DNA of 56,373 nt, taken from contig JAFZBE010000051.1 in the NCBI GenBank assembly GCA_017561935.1, positions 1-56,373 on the forward strand. The letters are read 5' to 3'. The position numbers and the translations under genes were made by a program. The notes beneath the pieces were generated by a model. That model was not told the origin of the DNA. It made no database searches and worked only from the letters and a program-made list of their open reading frames with translations. Of this stretch, positions 44,161 to 52,639 are shown in pieces (position 1 is the stretch's first letter; every line of letters begins with the position of its first letter). Source of the stretch: Bacteroidales bacterium. Its GTDB lineage: Bacteria; Bacteroidota; Bacteroidia; Bacteroidales; UBA3663.

Positions 44161-44198
44161 GGCGACAAACACGGGCGAGGGCCTCGTGTTTTGTCGCC
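44161..44198 (-). terminator. Hairpin after the 113-residue gene
   Basis: GGCGACAAACACG on the left pairs with CGTGTTTTGTCGCC on the right around a GC-rich loop, about 40 bases after the stop of the minus-strand gene. A second TTTGTCG follows. The T run is weak. Confidence 0.6.
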
Positions 44199-44237
44199 TC
44201 TTGAAGGGAAAAGTGCGGCAAAATGGTGAAAGAGGGG

Positions 44238-44579
44238 TTATCCCCTTTGCTCATCGGTGAGGGGGCGATCCCAAAAGATCACGCCTTGAGCCTCGGTGGC
44301 CAGCTCGTCGGCTATCAGGCGTAGGTTATCGAGCAGCTCCTTCTCGCGTTTCTTCGACCTGCGTCCCGGGGCTTCATAGACGGTGCGACTGAAATAGGCA
44401 TCGTACGAGACGGCGAAGTCGTCTGCGTCATTGTGGGGGAAGAAGCTCACGGCCACTTCATAGCTGATGTTGCCGCATTCGGAGTTGGAGATGAGGAGCA
44501 CAGAGGCGGCATGACGTTTCACCCCATTATGGGTGCAGTCGGCCTCGAAATACTGTTGATACACATTGATGGTGGGCAT
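44238..44579 (-). CDS. Conserved small protein of unknown function
   Basis: The 113-residue product starts MPTINVYQQYFEADCTHNGV, has no signal peptide, and shows clear protein-like composition: a beta-rich first half (SVLLISNSECGNISYEVAV, DFAVSYDAYFSRT) and a charged helical second half (RSKKREKELLDNLRLIADEL). I recall similar uncharacterised Bacteroidales proteins but cannot name a domain. It follows the hybrid regulator gene by 62 bases, on the same strand, and that spacer is almost entirely a 9-bp repeat array, so it may be cotranscribed with the regulator. It ends in front of a hairpin at 44161-44198. Confidence 0.65.
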   Translation of the reverse strand: MPTINVYQQYFEADCTHNGVKRHAASVLLISNSECGNISYEVAVSFFPHNDADDFAVSYDAYFSRTVYEAPGRRSKKREKELLDNLRLIADELATEAQGVIFWDRPLTDEQRG

Positions 44580-44597
44580 GGGAGGAGAGGGTTAATG

Positions 44598-44644
44598 GTG
44601 AAGGGTTTGAAGGGTTTGAGGGGTTTGAAAGGTTTGAAGGGTTA
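44598..44644. repeat. 9-bp tandem array after the hybrid regulator
   Basis: It reads GTTTGAAGG, GTTTGAGGG, GTTTGAAAG and GTTTGAAGG, then GTTAAGAG, whose TTA is the stop codon of the regulator gene. The unit is the reverse complement of the AACCCCTCA type. Confidence 0.9.
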
Positions 44645-47600
44645 AGAGTGGGAGGATGCATATTCGCTGGGAAGCACGCCGAACTGGTTCTTGAAACTGG
44701 AGGCGAAATGGGAAGGACCGCAGAAGCCTGTGAGTTCGGCGATGTAGGTCAGTTTCTCGTCACCGTTGCGGATCATCTCGGCGGCACGGTTGAGCTTGAA
44801 TATCTTGAAAAACGCATTGGGGCTCTCGCCGGTCAGTCCCTTGATCTTGTAGAAGAACTTCGATCGGCTCATCATTACGATGCCCACCAGCTCGTCGATG
44901 TCGAGTTTGGCGTCGGAGAGATGTTTTTCCATATATTCGTAGATTGTGTCCATGAACTTGGTATCCTGTGCCGACAGTTTGGCAGCGGGCATTGCTTCGT
45001 CGGGCGTTAGTTCGTCATCAGGAATAGCCAATGCTGTGGTATTGGTGAGGAGCAGTTTCTGCACCCGTCGGCGGTTGTCGATCATGCTGCGTATGAGGGC
45101 CAGCAGGTAGGCAGGTTCGAAGGGCTTGGTGACGTAGGCATCGGCACCGACGTTGAGGCCCTCGATGCGTTCCTCGAGCGAAACCTTGGCAGTGAGCAGG
45201 ATAACGGGGATGTGACAGTAGGCGACATCCTCTTTGATCAGTTGGCAGAACTTGAAGCCGTCCATGCCCAGCATCATCACATCGCTGACGATGATGTCGG
45301 GCTTGATTTCGGTGAGCGAAGCGATGGCATCGGTGGCATTGCTTTCGGCAACGACGCGGTAGGTGCCGCGCAGTATCAGCCGCATGAAACTGATGACCTC
45401 AGGCTCGTCATCGACCACAAGCACCACGGGAGCGCTGTCCGGAAGGTTGTTGTTGCTGGCGATGGCGATGTTGCTCTCGTTGCTTTCTTCCTCTATTTCG
45501 GTTGCAGAGGCAGAGGCTTCGGCCATGTGGGTGTTGATTTCGCTTTCCTGATAAGCCTCACGCACCACGGGCAAGGTCAGGACAAAGGTGGAGCCCTGTT
45601 CGGCATTGGTATTGTGCCGTGCCACGATCGTACCATGATGCAGGCGTGCCAGGCCTCGGCAATAGCACAGGCCGATGCCTGTGGCGTTCTGTTTCATGGC
45701 TCCCGCCGTGGTCTGGTAGTATCGGTCGAAGATGCTTTCGAGCATATTGTCGGGGATACCGATGCCCGTGTCGCTCACTTCGGTGGTCATGGTGTCGCCC
45801 TCGCCCTTCACGCTGATGGTGACGCTGCCGCCCTTGGGTGTGAACTTCAGGGCGTTCGAAAGGAGGTTGGTCAGGATATTGTCGTACTTCTCGGGGTCGA
45901 TCCAAACGGCATCGTCGAGGTTCTCGTAGTTCACGGTCAGCTGTATGCCATGCTCCTGGTAGCCAATCTGGAAGTTTTGTACCACCTGTCCGACAATCTC
46001 CTGCACATGAACGGGCTGTACGCACAGACGCACCATGTCACGCTCGAGCTTGTTGAAGTCGAGCAGCTGGTTGACGAGCTTGAGCAGTCGGATGGTGTTA
46101 CTCGAAATGATCTGTAGGGCATGGCGCTCGTCGTCGGTTTGTCCGCTCTTCTCGATCAGGCTGTTGGCGCCCGAGATGAGGGTGAGCGGGGTGCGGAACT
46201 CATGCGCCATGTTGGTGAAGAAGCGCATGTTCATGTCGCTGGCATAACGGATGGCCACCTTTTCGCGCAGCGAATTGCGGATGCGCTGCCGACGTTGGAT
46301 GGCATTGTAGATGATCAGGTAGGCCAATGTGAGAACCAGCAGCGCCAGCAGCGGGTAGAGAATCCAGCAGAACCACCACGATTGCCACCAGTCGGGCGAC
46401 ACGGTGATGGGCAGTGCGATGCTGGCCACATTGTTGCCGTTCTGGTCGAGCGAATGGGCTTCGAAGGTATAGTCACCGGGCTGGAGATGCTTGTAGATGA
46501 TGTCGGGTGTCAAGGCCCATTGCCAGCTTTCGTCGTAGCCGTCGAGCCTGTAGATGATGGGCGACTGCGAGAAATCGCCGAAATTCATGGTCGAAAGGCA
46601 CAGCTTCAGGTCCTGCATGTCGTGGGGCACGGTGATGTGTTCGGCCAATCCTTGCGCATCGGTCCTGTAGGTGTAGCCATGTGCTTGGGTGCCGGGGCTG
46701 AGGATGTTCTGTCCCACCATGATGGTCGAAAGGAGCAGGGTATGGCTCATCTGCGGGGTGACCTGCGAGGGGACGAAGATGGTGAGTCCTTGTTTGCCGC
46801 CGAAGTAGAAGGTCCCTTGCCGGTCGCTGATGGCACAACGCTCGAAGAACTCGTTCCCCTGCACCCCATCGGCCTCATGGAAGGTGAGGAACTGGCAGCT
46901 CACCGGGTCGAAACGCGACAGGCCGTCCAGTGTCCCCAGCCAGATGTCGCCCGTCTGCGGGTCGGAGAGGATGCAGCTCACGTCGGTACACATGTTCGGG
47001 GCACGGAAGTTCTCGACCAACCCTGTGGTGAGGTCCAGTCGGAAGATGCCCATGCCAATGGTGGCTATCCAGAGGTTGCCTTGTTGGTCCTGAGTCATGT
47101 CGCGGCAGCTGAAGAGGCTGGGCTTGTCGAGGGGCAGCTCATAGTGTCGTTCTTGCATGGTCTGCGGGTCAACGACCGAAATGCCGTCGGTCAGCGAACC
47201 GAAGGCGATGCGATGGTCGGCCAGCTCCTTCACCACGTTCGAACTGTTGAGGATGATGTTGAGCTTGCGCAGATTGCCATCCTTCGGATTGATCAGATAG
47301 CAGCCATCCGAACACGCTGCCCACAGCATGCCGTTGTCGCCCTCGATGATCGAGTGGATGTTCGATGGCAAGGAGAGGCGGCGGATGATGCGCAGCTGTC
47401 CCTTCGTGTCGATGTCGCACTCAAAGGCATTCTGCAGCGAAATGAAGAGGGTGTGTCCGTTGTGTAGGCTTGTGAGGTGGGTCAGCAGGAGCACACCCAA
47501 TGGCGAAGTGTCGATCTCATGGATATCGCTGCCATCGGGGTGACAGACATAGACCTTCGAGCGGTGCACCAGGGCATAGAGCGCCCCATCGTTGTGGAGC

Positions 47601-48712
47601 ATGATGCAGGTGATGCCGCGGTTGCTGAAGAACTGGCTCAGTTCATTGTTCTTCGCGAAGGCCGACCGGTGGGCAAAGCGGGCATCGATGCCGAGACTGC
47701 GCGAACCGCACCACAGATTGCCCTTCGAGTCGATGATGGCGTGATCGATATGGTTGTCCTTCAGGCGGTCGAACGACACTTCCCATTCGGTCATTGTGTT
47801 GAGGTTGAACAACTTCAATTCCGGGTGGTTCTTGTCCTTCAGGATAACAATGGAGTCTTGTATCGACACCATTTCGATGTTGGCCACCGATATCCTGCTG
47901 GATATGAATTCGGTCTCCCGATTGTTGCTGAACTGTCCCGTCGCGAGGTCCAGGGCAACAAATCCCTGTGAGGTGATGAGCCAAGCCTCCTTCTCGCTGC
48001 GCGGATAGAAGGTATAGCCCATATTGTCAATCTCGGTCTGCGACAAGAGGTTGAGCTGGATGTCGAACCGCTCGACCAGATTGCTGCTGAAGACACAGAT
48101 GGCCGTGTTCGGGAGCACACAGAAGTTTGAACTGTGACTCGTCATGGTGCGTTCACGGACGACGTTTTTCGTGCGCCGTTCCCAATCGACGCGTATCACG
48201 CTGAGCTTGTCTTCGCTGATTGCCACGAAGGTCGTGTCGTCATATTGGGCCATGCTTCCCTGTTTGGCGGTGAGGGTGAGAGAGGTGTTGTCGGGGAACA
48301 AGAGGCAGGAGCCGTTGTAGGTATTGACAATCTTCACGGCAGGATTGTTCAGCACCTCCTTCATTTCCATCACCAGGCTGTTGGGCAGGCTGGCGGTATC
48401 GGCTGTGGCATAGTATTGCTGAAAGTGCTGCCCGTCGTATCGGTTCAGGCCGCGCTCGGTGCATACCCAGATAAAGCCGTTGTCATCTTCATGGATATAG
48501 TGTATCTGTCGGCTGGAGAGGTCGGTGTCGAGGAGCAGATAGTCGTTGGGCGGCAACCGGTGGTCCGATGCGGGCGAAGTGTAGTAGATGATGGCCTGCA
48601 GGGCTATCAGTCCCAGTATCGTCAGGATGCCATACGTGATATAGCGTGGAGTGAACCATCGGTCAAGGCGGGCAATGGTTGACAACATTTTCTTCTTTTT
48701 GTGTGCAGTCAT
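44642..48712 (-). CDS. Hybrid two-component system sensor-regulator of locus B
   Basis: The 1356-residue protein from the ATG at 48712 (MTAHKKKKMLSTIARLDRWF) has an N-terminal membrane anchor (ITYGILTILGLIALQAIIYY). A 14-blade-type propeller follows (NGFIWVCTERGLNRYDGQHF, GNLWCGSRSLGID, GDIWLGTLDGLSRFD), then a Y_Y_Y domain and a second membrane helix (WWFCWILYPLLALLVLTLAY). The histidine kinase has H837 in MAHEFRTPLTLISG and an ATP-binding site (DTGIGIPDNMLESIFDRYY). A receiver domain with D1144 in IIVSDVMMLGMDG and a C-terminal AraC-type DNA-binding domain (FYKIKGLTGESPNAFFKIFK, GFCGPSHFASSFKNQFGVLP) complete it. It binds an oligosaccharide in the periplasm and controls the neighbouring GH2-susD-susC genes. 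An ATG at 48688 is an alternative start. Confidence 0.95.
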   Translation of the reverse strand: MTAHKKKKMLSTIARLDRWFTPRYITYGILTILGLIALQAIIYYTSPASDHRLPPNDYLLLDTDLSSRQIHYIHEDDNGFIWVCTERGLNRYDGQHFQQYYATADTASLPNSLVMEMKEVLNNPAVKIVNTYNGSCLLFPDNTSLTLTAKQGSMAQYDDTTFVAISEDKLSVIRVDWERRTKNVVRERTMTSHSSNFCVLPNTAICVFSSNLVERFDIQLNLLSQTEIDNMGYTFYPRSEKEAWLITSQGFVALDLATGQFSNNRETEFISSRISVANIEMVSIQDSIVILKDKNHPELKLFNLNTMTEWEVSFDRLKDNHIDHAIIDSKGNLWCGSRSLGIDARFAHRSAFAKNNELSQFFSNRGITCIMLHNDGALYALVHRSKVYVCHPDGSDIHEIDTSPLGVLLLTHLTSLHNGHTLFISLQNAFECDIDTKGQLRIIRRLSLPSNIHSIIEGDNGMLWAACSDGCYLINPKDGNLRKLNIILNSSNVVKELADHRIAFGSLTDGISVVDPQTMQERHYELPLDKPSLFSCRDMTQDQQGNLWIATIGMGIFRLDLTTGLVENFRAPNMCTDVSCILSDPQTGDIWLGTLDGLSRFDPVSCQFLTFHEADGVQGNEFFERCAISDRQGTFYFGGKQGLTIFVPSQVTPQMSHTLLLSTIMVGQNILSPGTQAHGYTYRTDAQGLAEHITVPHDMQDLKLCLSTMNFGDFSQSPIIYRLDGYDESWQWALTPDIIYKHLQPGDYTFEAHSLDQNGNNVASIALPITVSPDWWQSWWFCWILYPLLALLVLTLAYLIIYNAIQRRQRIRNSLREKVAIRYASDMNMRFFTNMAHEFRTPLTLISGANSLIEKSGQTDDERHALQIISSNTIRLLKLVNQLLDFNKLERDMVRLCVQPVHVQEIVGQVVQNFQIGYQEHGIQLTVNYENLDDAVWIDPEKYDNILTNLLSNALKFTPKGGSVTISVKGEGDTMTTEVSDTGIGIPDNMLESIFDRYYQTTAGAMKQNATGIGLCYCRGLARLHHGTIVARHNTNAEQGSTFVLTLPVVREAYQESEINTHMAEASASATEIEEESNESNIAIASNNNLPDSAPVVLVVDDEPEVISFMRLILRGTYRVVAESNATDAIASLTEIKPDIIVSDVMMLGMDGFKFCQLIKEDVAYCHIPVILLTAKVSLEERIEGLNVGADAYVTKPFEPAYLLALIRSMIDNRRRVQKLLLTNTTALAIPDDELTPDEAMPAAKLSAQDTKFMDTIYEYMEKHLSDAKLDIDELVGIVMMSRSKFFYKIKGLTGESPNAFFKIFKLNRAAEMIRNGDEKLTYIAELTGFCGPSHFASSFKNQFGVLPSEYASSHS

Positions 48713-48734
48713 GGGCAATCGGTTATTTGTCGGC

Positions 48735-48767
48735 GCAAAGATAAGGAATATTATTGATTCACACAAA
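48735..48767 (-). promoter_or_regulatory. Promoter of the hybrid regulator
   Basis: On the minus strand, TTTG (48767-48764), exactly 20 bases, TATCTTTG (48743-48736). The predicted leader is about 20 bases. Confidence 0.75.
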
Positions 48768-48790
48768 TCCAAAGGCCGAAAAATGAATAT

Positions 48791-48818
48791 CCGCCTGCCG
48801 ATTCACATCGACAGGCGG
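48791..48818 (-). terminator. Hairpin after locus B GH2 gene
   Basis: CCGCCTGCCGAT and ATCGACAGGCGG pair around a 4-base loop. On the minus strand a T-rich stretch follows. It separates the GH2 gene from the regulator gene. Confidence 0.7.
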
Positions 48819-48875
48819 ACAAATACTCGTTAAATTGCTTTTATGAGCACACACATATTATTATAACTAACGATC

Positions 48876-50891
48876 TTATTCCACAAACCAGGTGGCGCTG
48901 TCGTTGCCGTGAGGCGTGCGAACCTCCACGCGATTCTCACCCTTCTGCAGCTTGACGTTCTTCCATTCGATGGTGGCGTAGGCATCGGTCTTGGCAGTAC
49001 CTACCTGCTTGCCGTTGACGAAGAGCTTGGCCGTCGGAGCCGTGGTGAAGACGATGACGTCGGTCACCTCCTCCTTGCGCTGGGTGAAGTCCTTCGAGCA
49101 GAGATGCACGGTTTTGTCCACCTTGTTCCAGTTGGCCTTGTAGCAGTAGAACGCATCCTTGCGGCGGCTGCGGTCGTGGCTCACCAGTCCCTTGTCGTTG
49201 AGGTTGTTGGTGTCGCCCTCACGACGCATGGCCGATCCGAAGTCGAACATGTTCCAGACGTATGAGCCCCAGATGTAGTCGCGCTCGGTGATCATCTGCA
49301 GGTGCTGGCGATGGCTGGCGGTCTGCTTCTCCATGGGGTGCCAGCGTCCGCGTGCCGAGGCACGCACATCTTGCTCCTCGACGAACTGGCTCACATGCTG
49401 GCTGAAGGCAGCACCTGCGCCATATTCGCTGATGCAGATCTTCACGTCGGGATATTTGGCATGCCACTTGTCGAAGAAGGTGGCGAAGTCGGCAATGTGT
49501 CCCTCGTACCAGCCGAAGTACTTGTTCCAGCCCATCAGGTCGCTGATGAAGTTGAACGAGCCTTCGAAGCAGGTGGCAGCCGTGGTGAGGCGCATGGGGT
49601 CGAGCTCATGGGCGATGTCGTTGAGTTCCGACGTGATGGGGTCATGATAGCCCGGCACCTCGTTGAAGAGTCCCCAGCAGAAGATCGAGGGGTGATTGTA
49701 GTTCTGGATGATCATCTCGCGCAGCTGGAAGCGCAGGTTCTCGTCCATCTGTCCCTTCACGTAGTTGCTCACGAAAGGAATCTCCTCCCAGACGAGCATA
49801 CCGCGGCGGTCAGCCTCGTAGAACATGTGGTGGGCCTGTGGGTAGTGGGCCAGACGGAGCGAGTTGACTCCCATCTCCTGGATGATGTCGAGATCGGCAT
49901 CATGCTGCTCGTTGGTCAGGGCCGAGGCATACTGTGCCCAGTCCTGGTGGCGGCTCACGCCACGCAGCTTGAGGTGCTTGCCGTTGAGGAAGAAGCCCTT
50001 GTCCTTATCGACCCAGAAGTAACGCAGTCCGATGGTGTCCTCCACGCGGTCGATCTCCTTGCCGTCGCGGCGCAGGATGGTCACGGTCTTGTAGAGGTAG
50101 GGGTCGGCCATACCGTTCCACAGGTGCGGGCGGTCGATGCCCACGTTGAGCCAGGCACGGTTGTTCTGTATATTGGCGGTCTTGGTCGAAGCCACTTTGT
50201 TGCCCTCGGCATCGAACACGGTGAACTCAATCTCGCAGCCCTTGTAGCCGTCGGCCTTGCAGAGTGTATGTACCTCGGCGCTGAGGTCGGCATGCTGGTC
50301 GGTCACCTTCTGATGGATGAGCACACCCTCCGAGCCGTAGTAGAGTGGCGAGATGCAGACGTCGTCGGTCAGTTCGAGCCATGCGTCGCGATAGAGGCCG
50401 CCCAGGATGTTGAAGTCACCCGACTGAGTAGCTACGTCGAACTGCTGCGTGTTGTCGCAGGTCACCGAGACATAGTTCTTCCGGCCGTAGTCCAGGTAAT
50501 CGGTCAGTTCGACAGCAAAGGCATTGTAGGCGCCCTTGTGTACGGCAATGTGGCCGAAGTTGACCATTACGCTTGCCACGCTGGCAGCACCCTCGAACTT
50601 CACGAAGATGCGTTTGCCGCGCCACGATTCGGGCACCTCGATCTCCTTCGTGTAGGAGCCCTTGCCGCGATAGTATCCGCCATCGCTCATGAAGTCGTTG
50701 GCATTGAACGTATGTGGCAGGTTGACCACGGTGTCGGGACGTGGCATCATGATGTCGGGATAGACGCCCCACGTCATCAGCGTGCCCTTCTTATACTGCC
50801 AATCGGCATTGAACGGCTGCACATCGCGAGCCTGTACGCTTGTCACAAGGAGCCCCAGGAGGGCAGAGGTAAGGATGGTAGTCTTGTTCAT
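48876..50891 (-). CDS. GH2 family glycoside hydrolase, locus B
   Basis: The 671-residue protein begins MNKTTILTSALLGLLVTSVQ with a signal peptide ending near QARD. The jelly-roll (GGYYRGKGSYTKEIEVPESW, then GAYNAFAVELTDYL), the immunoglobulin-like domain and the TIM barrel follow. The barrel begins LRGVSRHQDWAQYASAL and has acid/base E411 in GLFNEVPG and nucleophile E489 in ICISEYGAG. One short C-terminal beta domain closes the protein (LFVNGKQVGTAKTDAYATIE), making it shorter than the locus A enzyme. A beta-galactosidase-like role is possible but the sugar is not readable from the motifs. It lies 75 bases after susD, with a strong hairpin in that spacer, and is the only enzyme visible in locus B in this window. 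Confidence 0.92.
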   Translation of the reverse strand: MNKTTILTSALLGLLVTSVQARDVQPFNADWQYKKGTLMTWGVYPDIMMPRPDTVVNLPHTFNANDFMSDGGYYRGKGSYTKEIEVPESWRGKRIFVKFEGAASVASVMVNFGHIAVHKGAYNAFAVELTDYLDYGRKNYVSVTCDNTQQFDVATQSGDFNILGGLYRDAWLELTDDVCISPLYYGSEGVLIHQKVTDQHADLSAEVHTLCKADGYKGCEIEFTVFDAEGNKVASTKTANIQNNRAWLNVGIDRPHLWNGMADPYLYKTVTILRRDGKEIDRVEDTIGLRYFWVDKDKGFFLNGKHLKLRGVSRHQDWAQYASALTNEQHDADLDIIQEMGVNSLRLAHYPQAHHMFYEADRRGMLVWEEIPFVSNYVKGQMDENLRFQLREMIIQNYNHPSIFCWGLFNEVPGYHDPITSELNDIAHELDPMRLTTAATCFEGSFNFISDLMGWNKYFGWYEGHIADFATFFDKWHAKYPDVKICISEYGAGAAFSQHVSQFVEEQDVRASARGRWHPMEKQTASHRQHLQMITERDYIWGSYVWNMFDFGSAMRREGDTNNLNDKGLVSHDRSRRKDAFYCYKANWNKVDKTVHLCSKDFTQRKEEVTDVIVFTTAPTAKLFVNGKQVGTAKTDAYATIEWKNVKLQKGENRVEVRTPHGNDSATWFVE

Positions 50892-50913
50892 AGATATTGG
50901 TATTTTAGGCGTC

Positions 50914-50946
50914 GTTCCCTGCGGTTTACTGCAAGCCGCAGGAAAC
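50914..50946 (-). terminator. Intercistronic hairpin between susD and GH2 of locus B
   Basis: GTTCCCTGCGG and CCGCAGGAAAC form a stem of 10 or more pairs around an 11-base loop, in the 75-base spacer. No T run follows on the minus strand, so it is more likely an attenuator or mRNA-end stabiliser than a full terminator. Confidence 0.6.
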
Positions 50947-50966
50947 GCTTGGTTAATAAATGGGTC

Positions 50967-52619
50967 TTATCTCCACTCGGCGTGCTGCTCGATTTCCTTG
51001 TTCACGTCGATCTCACCCTGTGGGATGGGGAGGAACTTGAACTTGTCCTGCCAGCCTGGACCATTGGTGATGGTGTAGCTGATGTTGTAGCCGCGCACGT
51101 TCTCCTTCTTGTCGTTCTGGTTGTCGGAGTTGTCGTACATGCCGTGGATCGACGGGATCTTCTGTCCCTTGTTCTGGTAAGCCTGTGCAGCGAGGCCCCA
51201 GCGCACCAGGTCGGGATGACGGGTGCCTTCGAAGCAGAGCTCCAGGCGGCGCTCCTTCTGCACATCGGTGAGGGTGTAGTTGCCCTTCATCTTGTCGGCC
51301 TTCTCGCGGGCACGTGTCTTGATCTCGTTCAGGTATTTGTCGCAGAGGGCCTGGTTGCCGCCGTTGGCGGGAAGCTCGGCCTCGGCAGCGAGCAGGAGTA
51401 CTTCGGCGTAGCGGAAGAAGACGATGTTCTGTGCAATCTTGTGAACCACGACACGCTCCTCGGCGCGTGATGGCATCTTGGTGCAGAAGAGGCCTGCGTT
51501 GCCGTAGATGGCCTTGCCGTTGGCGATGCGCAATGGAATCTGCACGAGCTGGTTGTAGGTCTTCATGGTCTCGTTCAGACGCCAGCCGTCCTCACCCTCC
51601 ATCTCTACGAAGGCATCATAGAGCTCCTGCGAGGGGTTGAAGAAGCCGTACGATTCGGGCGAGCAGTTGATGGCACCCGACTTCTGGGCGGCATCCAGCT
51701 CATCGATGTTGAACATCTCGGTACGCCATCCCATACGCTGTACCGAATAGATGTAGCAGAGGTTGTTGGGGTCGAGCACGCGGTTGTTCTCGAACATCGA
51801 CTCGGTGCTGAACTCACCAGCCTTGTGGAACTGGTCGTCGAAGTCGTCGGTAGGCAGCTTGTACTTGCCCGAGTTGATCACCTCGCCCAGCACCTTGCGT
51901 GCCTCGGCATACTTGTTCACACCCAGGAAGGTGCTCTCATAGACGTAGGCCTTGCCAAGCAGTCCCTGTGCGGTCTGCTTCGTCACGTTCACCACTTTGT
52001 CATCGACGCTCTTCTTCTCGAGCAGCGCACCCGACTCGATGGCCTCGGTGAGGTCCTGTTCGATCTGTGCATAGATTTCTGCCATCGAAGCGCTTGGGCG
52101 GGCATAGTTGCCGTCGGTGATCTCCTCGACGATGAGGGGCACTTCGCCGAAGTAGCTTACCAGGCGCAGGTAGGTGAATGCGCGGAGCACCTTGGCCTCG
52201 GCGATGATGCGCTTCTGCAGCTGTGTGTCGCCCGGCACGTTGCTGGTCAGCAGGTTGGCACGGTAGATGGTGCCGTAGTAGGTCTGGAACAATGTCGAGA
52301 TCTTGGTGTTGGCTGCCGTGTAGCGCAGCTCGTTGAGTTCCTCAAGCTGTCCGTCGTTGCCACGGTTGCCGCCTCCGGTGTAGCAGTCGTCGCTCAGCAC
52401 CATGATGATGTGCTGCTCGCCGGTGTACCAGTTGCCCACCGATGGCATGGAATTGAAGATGGAATAGAGCGCGGTGAGGCCCTCCAGGCACTCGGTGTCG
52501 TTGCTGTAGAACGACGAAGATGCGGTGGCACCATGCTGTTCGATGTCGAGTTCGTCCTGACAAGCGGTGAAGGTCAGCATACCTGCAGCAAGGGCTGCGA
52601 TGAATATATAACGTTTCAT
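50967..52619 (-). CDS. susD: SusD-like surface glycan-binding lipoprotein, locus B
   Basis: The 550-residue RagB/SusD lipoprotein begins MKRYIFIAALAAGMLTFTAC, with the lipobox cysteine at residue 20 followed by QDELD. Family segments include TYYGTIYRANLLTSNVPGDT, IIAEAKVLRAFTYLRLVSYF (the conserved RA.RAF.Y helix) and NIVFFRYAEVLLLAAEAELP with ERRLELCFEGTRHPDLVRWG near the C-terminus. It would pair with the SusC 20 bases upstream. It shares family features but not close sequence with the locus A SusD, consistent with different glycans. It is transcribed with susC, and a hairpin separates it from GH2. Confidence 0.95.
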   Translation of the reverse strand: MKRYIFIAALAAGMLTFTACQDELDIEQHGATASSSFYSNDTECLEGLTALYSIFNSMPSVGNWYTGEQHIIMVLSDDCYTGGGNRGNDGQLEELNELRYTAANTKISTLFQTYYGTIYRANLLTSNVPGDTQLQKRIIAEAKVLRAFTYLRLVSYFGEVPLIVEEITDGNYARPSASMAEIYAQIEQDLTEAIESGALLEKKSVDDKVVNVTKQTAQGLLGKAYVYESTFLGVNKYAEARKVLGEVINSGKYKLPTDDFDDQFHKAGEFSTESMFENNRVLDPNNLCYIYSVQRMGWRTEMFNIDELDAAQKSGAINCSPESYGFFNPSQELYDAFVEMEGEDGWRLNETMKTYNQLVQIPLRIANGKAIYGNAGLFCTKMPSRAEERVVVHKIAQNIVFFRYAEVLLLAAEAELPANGGNQALCDKYLNEIKTRAREKADKMKGNYTLTDVQKERRLELCFEGTRHPDLVRWGLAAQAYQNKGQKIPSIHGMYDNSDNQNDKKENVRGYNISYTITNGPGWQDKFKFLPIPQGEIDVNKEIEQHAEWR

Positions 52620-52639
52620 ATTGGTTTTTATTGTGAAGG

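Noticed and set aside
49302..51470. 722-residue plus-strand ORF
   Set aside because: It is antisense across the end of GH2, the spacer and part of susD. A real gene would not span two well-supported genes in this way.
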